From: Dehalococcoidia bacterium
Lineage (GTDB): Bacteria > Chloroflexota > Dehalococcoidia > UBA6926
Direction: 5' to 3'
NCBI GenBank assembly: GCA_029941095.1
Contig: JAPYRO010000051.1
Coordinates: 1 to 8,166, forward strand
Length of the DNA: 8,166 nt
Of this stretch, positions 1-6,691 are shown one piece after another. Numbering within the stretch: position 1 is the first letter of the stretch; each line of letters opens with the position of its first letter. Below the pieces are notes generated by a model that was not told where the DNA came from, did not search any database, and worked only from the letters and a program-made list of their open reading frames with translations. The translations under genes and the position numbers were made by a program.

Positions 1-2555
1 CTGATATAGACCCACTGGAATACGCTCTGGTTTTCGAAAGATTTTTAAATCTGGAAAGAATTGAACTACCGGATATCGACCTCGATATAGAAGACACTAG
101 ACGGGATGAAATATTAGATTATGTTATGGCAAGGTTCGGCGAAGATAGAGTAGCCCAAATCATAACTTTTGGCACCCTGGGACCAAGAGCAGCTATAAGA
201 GACGTCGGAAGAGTATTAGGTATCCCTTATTCAGATGTGGATGAAATAGCAAGACTCCTACCTAATAATGCAGGGGCAAAAACTCTAAACGAAGCTGTCG
301 AGGAAAATATTGAGCTAAGCCAAGCTTATGAACAAAAACCTTATGTTAAAGAACTTATAGACACTGCAAAGAAACTGGAAGGTGTTTCACGGCACGCAAG
401 TACCCATGCAGCAGGAGTAGTAATATCGCAGGAACCTTTATCCAATGTAGTGCCCTTACAAAGACCTACACGAACTGGAAGTGATAACTCCATGCCTATG
501 ACTCAGTGGGATATGAATACGGTAGCAGAGGTAGGCCTACTAAAAATGGATTTCCTTGGCCTTAGCAATTTATCAATACTGGGCAGAACTTGTGATTTGA
601 TTAAATCGACTCAAGGAATAGACATAGATCTCAAAACGATCCCTCTAGATGACGTCAAAACTTTCGAATTACTTTGCTCAGGTGAAACAACCGGCCTTTT
701 CCAGTTGGAAGGGACCGGGATGCGAAGATGGATAAAACAATTAAAACCAGAAAACATACAAGAAATTTCAGCGATGATAGCTCTCTATCGCCCAGGCCCT
801 ATGGAACATATCCCGAGATTCATCGACGCCAAGTTCGGCCGAATACCCATTACATATCCACATGAAGATCTAGCGGAATTATTGTCCGAAACATACGGGG
901 TAATCGTGTACCAAGATCAAGTGCTAAAAATCGCACAGAAATTTGCCGGATACACTCTTGGTCAAGCAGATATCGTTAGAAAAGCAATGGGTAAAAAAAT
1001 ATCGTCGATTATGTCTGAAGAAAGAAATGGTTTCATAGAGGGGGCTTCAAACCAAGGATATTCTCACAACGAGGCAACGGCAGTTTTTGACCTCATAGAA
1101 CCATTCGCAGGATATGCCTTTAATAAGGCACATAGCATAAGCTACGCATATATCGCCTACCAAACAGCATTTCTCAAAGCAAACTATCCAACGGAATATC
1201 TAACTTGTTTGCTAAATTCCAGTCTTGGTCAACAAGATAGGATGGGGGTTATAGCAGAAGAATGTAAAATATTAGATATTAAAGTAAAGCCTCCATCAAT
1301 AAGCTACAGCGAATACAATTTTTCCATAGGGTTCGACAAGAACGACCCTTTCATTATAACCGGGCTTACAGCAGTGAAAAATGTCGGGCTCAACGCCGTT
1401 CAAAAGATAATTGAAGAGCAAAAAAATAAAGGCCCCTATACCTCTCTGGAAAATTTTATAGAACGTGCAGATCTTAGATCACTAAACAGGAGAGGACTCG
1501 AAAGTTTAATCAAAGCAGGAGCGCTAGATGACCTTGGAGAACGAGGAACTCTCGAAAAATCGGCAGAAAAAATACTACATCTATCAATTCAGGAAAGCAA
1601 GAGACGTGACTCAAACCAAACGACCATGTTTGACATGATGGAGGGAACCACAACACTAGACACGCCAAGCATTAATTTGATAGAAAATAGCGTGACAGAA
1701 GAAGAAAAAGGGACTTGGGAAAAAGAAATGGTAGGCATATATTTCACGTATAACCCTTTCGAGCTTTTAACAAATAATTTGGGGGAAGATACAATAAATT
1801 GCAGCGATATAGGAGAGTCTTATCAAGGGAAAAAGGTCGACATGATTGGGATCATCGTATCAAAAAGAACATTTCCGATTCGTAATGGTCAAACAGCGAT
1901 GAACGTAACAATTCAAGATAGAACCGGCTCTACAGAAGTCACAGTTTGGCCCGATATTCTGAAAAATACCGAGCAACTGTGGAACATAAATTCCCCTGTC
2001 GCAATTCATGGGAAAGTAAGAGGGCAAGGTGAAAGACTAACCGTATCGTGTGAATCAGTAGAAACCCTAGAAATGAATACCACCAACAGTAAAGAAAACA
2101 ATAAATTACGAGAAACAGAAACACAAAGTAGTCCTTCTCCTAAAGAAAACCCACCTACATCTAAAATTATCAAAACTGAAACCCCAAATAGCGCTCTAGA
2201 AAAACAAAGTGGTTCTACTCCTGAAGAAAACCTACCCACACCCGAAATTATCAAAACTGAAACCCCAAATAGCGCACCAGGGCACCAGAACGATTCAAGT
2301 TCATTGCCTGTAAAAGTAACTTTGGAGCTTCGCGAAACTGATAACAAAGATTTAGATGTTAATATTCTTACACAACTCGTTGGAATATTAAGGGAATTCC
2401 CGGGCAATGATTTAGTTCACCTAAACATTATTGTTGCAGATCAACGAATAGATGTAATTATGCCGCAAAAAGCTCAATTTAACGATAAATTTAGACAAGA
2501 GGTTGAAAATATTTTAGGTGAGGGCAAAATGTCTATCCAAAGGCAGCTGATCTAA
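1..2555 (+). CDS. dnaE: DNA polymerase III subunit alpha (DnaE), C-terminal two thirds; 5' end outside window
   Basis: Catalytic polymerase subunit of the replicative C-family polymerase, acting at the fork with the sliding clamp. The open frame begins at base 3 (bases 1-2 finish a preceding codon) and gives 850 codons before TAA at 2553-2555. The N-terminal PHP domain lies upstream of the window. PDIDLDI at 69-89 matches the E. coli PDFDVDF motif, so the Asp codons at 72-74 and 78-80 correspond to catalytic D401 and D403. The third catalytic Asp (E. coli D555) is in KMDFLGL, codon 549-551. Other landmarks are QIITFGT, IRDVGRVLG, FQLEGTGMRRW, LYRPGPM, GYTLGQAD, RKAMGKK and FAGYAFNKAHS. A helix-hairpin-helix stretch covers roughly 1360-1550, an OB-fold roughly 1825-2070 (GKKVDMIGIIVS, IQDRTGSTEVTVW), a Ser/Pro/Thr-rich linker with a tandem repeat 2080-2300, and a C-terminal domain 2305-2552. 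The first ATG inside the window (126) is internal, not a start. Identity is secure. Confidence 0.97.
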   Translation, partial: DIDPLEYALVFERFLNLERIELPDIDLDIEDTRRDEILDYVMARFGEDRVAQIITFGTLGPRAAIRDVGRVLGIPYSDVDEIARLLPNNAGAKTLNEAVEENIELSQAYEQKPYVKELIDTAKKLEGVSRHASTHAAGVVISQEPLSNVVPLQRPTRTGSDNSMPMTQWDMNTVAEVGLLKMDFLGLSNLSILGRTCDLIKSTQGIDIDLKTIPLDDVKTFELLCSGETTGLFQLEGTGMRRWIKQLKPENIQEISAMIALYRPGPMEHIPRFIDAKFGRIPITYPHEDLAELLSETYGVIVYQDQVLKIAQKFAGYTLGQADIVRKAMGKKISSIMSEERNGFIEGASNQGYSHNEATAVFDLIEPFAGYAFNKAHSISYAYIAYQTAFLKANYPTEYLTCLLNSSLGQQDRMGVIAEECKILDIKVKPPSISYSEYNFSIGFDKNDPFIITGLTAVKNVGLNAVQKIIEEQKNKGPYTSLENFIERADLRSLNRRGLESLIKAGALDDLGERGTLEKSAEKILHLSIQESKRRDSNQTTMFDMMEGTTTLDTPSINLIENSVTEEEKGTWEKEMVGIYFTYNPFELLTNNLGEDTINCSDIGESYQGKKVDMIGIIVSKRTFPIRNGQTAMNVTIQDRTGSTEVTVWPDILKNTEQLWNINSPVAIHGKVRGQGERLTVSCESVETLEMNTTNSKENNKLRETETQSSPSPKENPPTSKIIKTETPNSALEKQSGSTPEENLPTPEIIKTETPNSAPGHQNDSSSLPVKVTLELRETDNKDLDVNILTQLVGILREFPGNDLVHLNIIVADQRIDVIMPQKAQFNDKFRQEVENILGEGKMSIQRQLI
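2124..2285 (+). repeat. 81-bp (27-residue) in-frame tandem duplication in the DnaE linker
   Basis: Two adjacent 81-bp units, 2124-2204 and 2205-2285, lie head to tail in the dnaE reading frame. Each encodes 27 residues beginning QS and sharing the core IIKTETPNSA. Bases 2164-2194 and 2245-2275 are identical over 31 bp at an offset of exactly 81. The rest has diverged, mostly at Ser/Pro/Glu/Lys positions. The repeat sits in a low-complexity, probably disordered linker between the OB-fold and the C-terminal domain, where length change should be tolerated. Confidence 0.93.
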
Positions 2556-3149
2556 TTACATATTTTTTATAAAAATTTGTGGCCTAATAGATTTCCTTGC
2601 AGGTTTAAAATTTTTCCGGCGTTCCGTCCTTAGTTTTTGCATTCCTGCGTCAGATCTACCTTCTAAGAGCAATAATTGTTCTTTAAAATCTAGACCATGA
2701 CCAAACCCAGTAAGCGAGCCATCAGCCCCTACAACTCTATGGCACGGAACTACAATAGTAAATGGATTTGATCCAACTGCTTGCCCCACAGCTCTTGCTG
2801 ATCTTGGCCTATTTATAGCTTCAGCAATTTTTCCATAAGTTGTTACCAAGCCGTATGGAATTAACCTTAAATTGTCCCAAACTTCTACCTGAAAATCAGT
2901 GTATCCATCCATGTCCAACTTATAATCAAACGATTTTAATGAACCTTGACTGTATTTCAAAAACTCTTCTCTTAATTCACTTAACTCCCCATGATCAGTC
3001 TTTAGAGAACCAAAATTCATATTTATTATATGTTCCAGAGTTCCAAATTCGCCTTCTGGTCCAATAACAGCTTTTAGCCCTTTATTTGATGCTATGAAAG
3101 CAAAATTCCCAATAGCCGTTTTTAGTAATAATTTCCGATCAGCTTTCAT
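2556..3149 (-). CDS. ogt: Methylated-DNA--[protein]-cysteine S-methyltransferase (O6-alkylguanine-DNA alkyltransferase)
   Basis: Suicide repair protein that transfers the alkyl group from O6-alkylguanine in DNA to its own cysteine. It has 197 residues. The active-site motif PCHRV is at 135-139 with acceptor Cys136. PYGLVTTYGKIA (98-109) contains the DNA-contact Tyr105. SARAVGQA (117-124) has the Arg finger Arg119, and SNP (127-129) has the hinge Asn128. FQVEVWDNL opens the catalytic domain, and residues 1-80 form the usual divergent N-terminal domain. A basic tail from about 164 to 197, rich in Arg and Lys, runs past the usual end of the family. The ATG lies 3 bp after the stop of the upstream transglutaminase-like gene. 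Its only purine-rich match, AGGA, is about 17 nt upstream, so translational coupling is likely. Its TAA (2558-2556) directly abuts the dnaE stop. Ogt and Ada C-terminal type cannot be separated, so the symbol is the generic choice. Confidence 0.95.
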   Translation of the reverse strand: MKADRKLLLKTAIGNFAFIASNKGLKAVIGPEGEFGTLEHIINMNFGSLKTDHGELSELREEFLKYSQGSLKSFDYKLDMDGYTDFQVEVWDNLRLIPYGLVTTYGKIAEAINRPRSARAVGQAVGSNPFTIVVPCHRVVGADGSLTGFGHGLDFKEQLLLLEGRSDAGMQKLRTERRKNFKPARKSIRPQIFIKNM

Positions 3150-3152
3150 AGA

Positions 3153-5456
3153 TTACTCATTTCGTATCCTAATAAATCTAAAAAGATTCTTGTTAGCTAG
3201 AGCGAATAGTTCTTTTGATAGAGTTCGCCAATCGGCACTCGATATTTTAACATTGTTTTGATCGCGATGATAAGTAGTTTTTCCATAAGAATCACCTACC
3301 AGGTTCACATATCCAGACGAGCTGCGAATCGCTCTTGAAAGCCGATTTGTGTATTCCGTTGGAGTTTCCCCCAACCTTAAACGAATACCTGCTAAACGAC
3401 CCAGTCTTAACAATTTGAAATATGCAGATTCGACTGAATGAGGATACGAAAATACAACCCGCCAAACAATAACTAAAAACACGATGGATCCGGTAACGAG
3501 TAGAGTCATAATAAGTAGCCCCAATATAATTGAAGTTTCTTTAATAGAACCAAAAATATTATTGTAGTCAGCAGTAGGAGTAAATTCATCGGTTGAAACA
3601 TCTGAACTAAGCAGATCTTCATCTTCAAAAGCAAAATCTGCAAGATCAGCAAGATCCATCCTATTGACGGGCTGCCCCTTTTCTAGATGACTATAAAAAG
3701 GATTTCCGATAATCCCTACTGCCCTTCCAGGTGTTGGTTCAAAAGGTATCCAGCCGTAATTAGAAAAATATGCCTCTGGCCAAGCATGGGCTCCGGATTC
3801 ACGGACTACATAGACATTATTTCGGTCATCATATTCTGAATTCAAGTAGCCTACTGCAAGACGACTAGGTATATCAACTGCTCTCAACATTACTGCCATA
3901 GAAGATCCAAAATAATCGCTATATCCTGTTTTTTCACTAAAAATAAAATGGTGAACTGCGTCTTTTCCTGGAGGAGGAGCGGGAATATCTTGAGAATATT
4001 TAAAATTCTCTCTCAAAAAATCACGGATCAGTATAGCTTTTTCATAATTATTATCGGTTTCTTTTGTTATTTCTCTAGCAAGATTTGAAAGTTGTGGAGG
4101 AAAATTATCTGGCAAAGTTAAATAGGAATTTATTACATTAACAGGGTAGCTATTCTCTGAGTCAAAACTTTCAACGAACCCGAATTCTGGCACATACACT
4201 TGTATTGTATATTTCTCTCCTGGCTGAATAACACGATCGCTTTCAAATTTAACAAAGTTTTGGCTAGAATCCGTATCCCTTTTGAGGTAAGTGATTTCCC
4301 CGGGCAAACTCGTTCTTAGTGTTATTCCGGAGTTATAAAGAGTTTTAGTAGGGGATTTGAGTTCAATCGTCACATTATGAATACATTCAGGGCATTCACT
4401 AAATTTATCAGACGCCATTATCGGATCTAGAGTGCCCATTGGTTGTGAAACAGTTTCACTGGTTGACCACCCCCAACTATTATATTGATTATATGCGCGC
4501 GCTCTCCAATAGAACGGTAATTTCGAATCAACGTACATGACAATATCATCATTTAGAGAAATATTACCTCTAAAAGGTAAGTCTGATCCAAACGAATAGA
4601 GTGCCATAGCTCTTTTAGCTGGTAGAGAAGCGAATACTCTTGTAAAATTTGTTTCTAGTTGCCCAATAGGGGCCCTAAGGCGGTTCCAAGCCTCACTTAC
4701 AACACTCGGTCCCACGTCTATCGCTGGTAAAAAACTTCCTACTAAAACCACGAATAGCGAATAGGTCATACCTGCCACCAAAAATCTTTGTCTAATACCT
4801 TTTGAGAAAATTGCTCCTTCATCTTTCCACCGACTGTACATTCCCACAAAAACTAGCCACGAAAGCAAAGATCCTGCCATGATTAGATATAAATACATCC
4901 AGTTGCCAGCATCCCTTGGTAAATACGTCAAATTAGCGATTAAAACAAATCCCGAAGGTATGATTGAGTAGACGCTTTGATACTTAACAGCAATAAACAC
5001 GGTTATGTAGCTGACGAAAAAGATAAGATAGAGAATAAGGGGAACGAACGGTAACCTATCAGTGCTGGCTCCACCTTCAGTCAAAGCTAACAACCAATAA
5101 TCCAATCGCCAAGCGAATGACAAGATTTGAGATTCAAAACTAGTACTGTGAATGGTGTATATAGAAAAACAGCATATAAATATAATTCCAAAAAAATGAG
5201 CCATTATATGAGGCATTATGACAAATCTTGTTGTCCCGGACATGGCTAAAGCTATAAATGCACTTAGAACAATTAATGGCATTACACCTGGTAATGATGG
5301 AACCCAGTTTGCATCAACAAAGGAATAAGCAACCACAGAGCTCACCAGAATCGCAAGGATCCAAATGATCCAAATCTGAGTCAGTGTGTTTCGAATTGTA
5401 TATGTAGCTGTTACGAGCTGCACGCCAAGCCATCTATTTAGTTGAGAAAAATTCAA
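3153..5456 (-). CDS. TgpA-like membrane protein with transglutaminase-like and DUF4129-type domains; catalytic Cys replaced by Ser
   Basis: A 767-residue integral membrane protein with the TgpA (DUF3488/transglutaminase/DUF4129) layout. Seven hydrophobic segments (about 28-46, 54-72, 77-100, 137-157, 162-178, 185-206, 224-246) come first, then a large exterior part (247-640) with the transglutaminase-like core at about 465-578, an acidic stretch (600-625), a last membrane segment (about 642-668) and a cytoplasmic DUF4129-like tail (ESAYFKLLRLGRLAG, TPTEYTNRLSRAI). Basic residues at 209-224 fit an N-in topology. The family motif GYC-D/E-x-F appears as GYSDYF, so Ser513 (codon AGC, 3920-3918) occupies the catalytic Cys position. 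HAW supplies His557, and FEPTP supplies Glu573 where P. aeruginosa TgpA has Asp. A CPEC pair is at 355-358. The start is TTG: it overlaps the upstream stop as TTGA and has GAGG 8 nt upstream, and the next Met codon (Met59) would lose the first membrane segment. Enzymatic activity is uncertain. Confidence 0.9.
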   Translation of the reverse strand: MNFSQLNRWLGVQLVTATYTIRNTLTQIWIIWILAILVSSVVAYSFVDANWVPSLPGVMPLIVLSAFIALAMSGTTRFVIMPHIMAHFFGIIFICCFSIYTIHSTSFESQILSFAWRLDYWLLALTEGGASTDRLPFVPLILYLIFFVSYITVFIAVKYQSVYSIIPSGFVLIANLTYLPRDAGNWMYLYLIMAGSLLSWLVFVGMYSRWKDEGAIFSKGIRQRFLVAGMTYSLFVVLVGSFLPAIDVGPSVVSEAWNRLRAPIGQLETNFTRVFASLPAKRAMALYSFGSDLPFRGNISLNDDIVMYVDSKLPFYWRARAYNQYNSWGWSTSETVSQPMGTLDPIMASDKFSECPECIHNVTIELKSPTKTLYNSGITLRTSLPGEITYLKRDTDSSQNFVKFESDRVIQPGEKYTIQVYVPEFGFVESFDSENSYPVNVINSYLTLPDNFPPQLSNLAREITKETDNNYEKAILIRDFLRENFKYSQDIPAPPPGKDAVHHFIFSEKTGYSDYFGSSMAVMLRAVDIPSRLAVGYLNSEYDDRNNVYVVRESGAHAWPEAYFSNYGWIPFEPTPGRAVGIIGNPFYSHLEKGQPVNRMDLADLADFAFEDEDLLSSDVSTDEFTPTADYNNIFGSIKETSIILGLLIMTLLVTGSIVFLVIVWRVVFSYPHSVESAYFKLLRLGRLAGIRLRLGETPTEYTNRLSRAIRSSSGYVNLVGDSYGKTTYHRDQNNVKISSADWRTLSKELFALANKNLFRFIRIRNE

Positions 5457-6679
5457 TTACCAAACCTCGCTTTTATAGGGGGCCGAGAATACGTAAAACT
5501 TAGCGCTTTAGATAAATCCTCTCCCTTCCGAACGGAGTAATTTGGTATATTGGTATGCTGGCTTTCCTTAGTTTTCGGATTATCAACATTGCTTGACCGA
5601 AATGATTCAAGATCTATCGAAATTATTGCTCCCGGGGCATTACGTGCAGACAAATAGTTAGTTGCAGCGGTAATACCCTCAGAATCAGAGGAGGTTATAA
5701 TTACAATGCCGGCCTGTCGGCTTACCCTAGAAATATCTTGAAGAAGCATACTCTTTATTGGTCTGCCGCCATCAGATGTGCAAGACGCTAAATATTCAAA
5801 TATGTAAGATAATTGCCGGTCTCCTGACCCTGGAGGCAAAATAAATTCGCGTGAATCATTTCCTGCCAAACCTACAGAGTTACTGTTATTAATAAAATGT
5901 TTTGAAATTGAAGCGGCTATAGTCACCGCAGTTTCTTCGGTACCATCTAATCCGGTTCCCAAATGAGCGTCAGCATTTAGATCCAAAATGATCCATAAAT
6001 CATTTTGGATCTCCAACTCAAACTCTTTAACCATTAATTGGTTCATGCGTGCACTGCTAACCCAGTGAATTCGATTCATGCTATCACTAGAGTTATAACG
6101 TCTCACCGAAACAACATTTGGGGTTACGTCTGATGAAGCCAAAAATTCAGATGAATCAGAACCAGGATCTACTGACGATAAATGAAAATCATTAATATCT
6201 ACAATACGAGGATGAACTATTATTGGTCCCCTACTGTGAATATTGTGATCGGCAACAAATAGTCCCAGAGGATCCCCTGATGAGATCTTGATATCACCCC
6301 AATCATAGTAACCTCTATTTTGTAAAAGAGCCGGGATTTTATACCACGCCCTTGGGGATCGACCACTGATCCCGGTGACCAAAGATTTGGTCCCAGGTAA
6401 ATTTCCCATAGATCTGATTTGGATCCATAATCTGGGCAAAAAAGACTCGTTCTCAATCCAAACTAAACGCTCAATCTTTTGTCCGACATGGCCCATATTA
6501 GGAGTCTTATCAATACCTATAGTTAACCCTTTAAGAGAAAATTTATTCCAAACATAAGAAACTACAAATGAAACCCCAATAACGATAGCGAGAACAGACA
6601 TAGGAAAAAACCCGGACGACAAAGCTAGGATCAGTGCAGTCAAAAATAGAACAATAAATACCAATCGTCTTAATAACAC
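5453..6679 (-). CDS. DUF58 domain membrane-anchored protein (VWA-like partner of MoxR)
   Basis: A 408-residue protein. Two hydrophobic segments at about 5-24 and 27-44 form an N-terminal hairpin anchor, followed by a beta-rich domain (about 50-160, with RGYYDWGDIKISSGDPLGLF at 122-141, typical of the family) and the DUF58 core. The core motif VRRYNSSDSMNRIHW (192-206) corresponds to the usual R-x-Y-x-x-G-D-x-x-R-x-I-x-W, followed by MVKEFE (216-221). A VWA-like strand ends in DLNAD (233-237), where a classical metal site would read D-x-S-x-S. It is the second gene of the moxR operon: 10 bp after the MoxR stop and overlapping the next gene by 4 bp. The start is GTG: an in-frame TAA immediately precedes it and AGGG lies 8 nt upstream. 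Proteins of this family are encoded beside MoxR ATPases in many bacteria, but their biochemical role is not settled. The family call is firm; function is inferred from context. Confidence 0.92.
   Translation of the reverse strand: MLLRRLVFIVLFLTALILALSSGFFPMSVLAIVIGVSFVVSYVWNKFSLKGLTIGIDKTPNMGHVGQKIERLVWIENESFLPRLWIQIRSMGNLPGTKSLVTGISGRSPRAWYKIPALLQNRGYYDWGDIKISSGDPLGLFVADHNIHSRGPIIVHPRIVDINDFHLSSVDPGSDSSEFLASSDVTPNVVSVRRYNSSDSMNRIHWVSSARMNQLMVKEFELEIQNDLWIILDLNADAHLGTGLDGTEETAVTIAASISKHFINNSNSVGLAGNDSREFILPPGSGDRQLSYIFEYLASCTSDGGRPIKSMLLQDISRVSRQAGIVIITSSDSEGITAATNYLSARNAPGAIISIDLESFRSSNVDNPKTKESQHTNIPNYSVRKGEDLSKALSFTYSRPPIKARFGN
5465..5468 (-). promoter_or_regulatory. Shine-Dalgarno GAGG deciding the TTG start of the transglutaminase-like gene
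   Basis: On the minus strand GAGG precedes the TTG at 5456-5454 by 8 nt. It lies inside the last codons of the DUF58 gene, whose TGA stop overlaps the TTG. This supports TTG as the start and coupled translation. Confidence 0.7.
5979..6012. repeat. Perfect 14-bp inverted repeat with 6-nt loop inside the DUF58 gene
   Basis: The left arm 5979-5992 (AGATCCAAAATGAT) is the exact reverse complement of the right arm 5999-6012, with CCATAA between them. It covers DUF58 codons 223-234, immediately before and including Asp233 of the degenerate metal-site motif. On the operon mRNA it would form a long uninterrupted stem. There is no following U-tract, so it is not a classical terminator. Both strands encode the same hairpin, so direction cannot be read from it. 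Confidence 0.85.
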
Positions 6680-6687
6680 TTAAAATA

Positions 6688-6691
6688 CCCT
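6688..6691 (-). promoter_or_regulatory. Shine-Dalgarno AGGG for the GTG start of the DUF58 gene
   Basis: AGGG on the minus strand overlaps the MoxR stop codon (TAG, 6692-6690) and stands 8 nt before the GTG at 6679-6677. An in-frame TAA directly before the GTG rules out any longer version of the protein. Confidence 0.7.

Noticed and set aside
2006..2407. Minus-strand open frame of 133 codons opposite the dnaE linker
   Set aside because: It lies wholly inside secure dnaE coding sequence and owes its length and internal repetition to the 81-bp duplication read in reverse; no motif or ribosome site supports it.
126..2555. ATG at 126 as the start of a short DnaE-like protein
   Set aside because: The frame is open upstream to the window edge, and the catalytic PDIDLDI motif at 69-89 lies before this ATG, so the gene simply continues out of the window.
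2562..2576. AT-only dyad ATTTTT-TAT-AAAAAT near the dnaE/ogt junction as a bidirectional terminator
   Set aside because: The stem has no G-C pairs and lies within the last ogt codons; it is too weak for an intrinsic terminator.
6355..6392. Two small neighbouring hairpins (GGGATC/GATCCC and GACCAAA/TTTGGTC) in the DUF58 gene
   Set aside because: Arms of 6-7 bp with short loops are expected several times in 8 kb by chance, unlike the 14-bp repeat further along the same gene.
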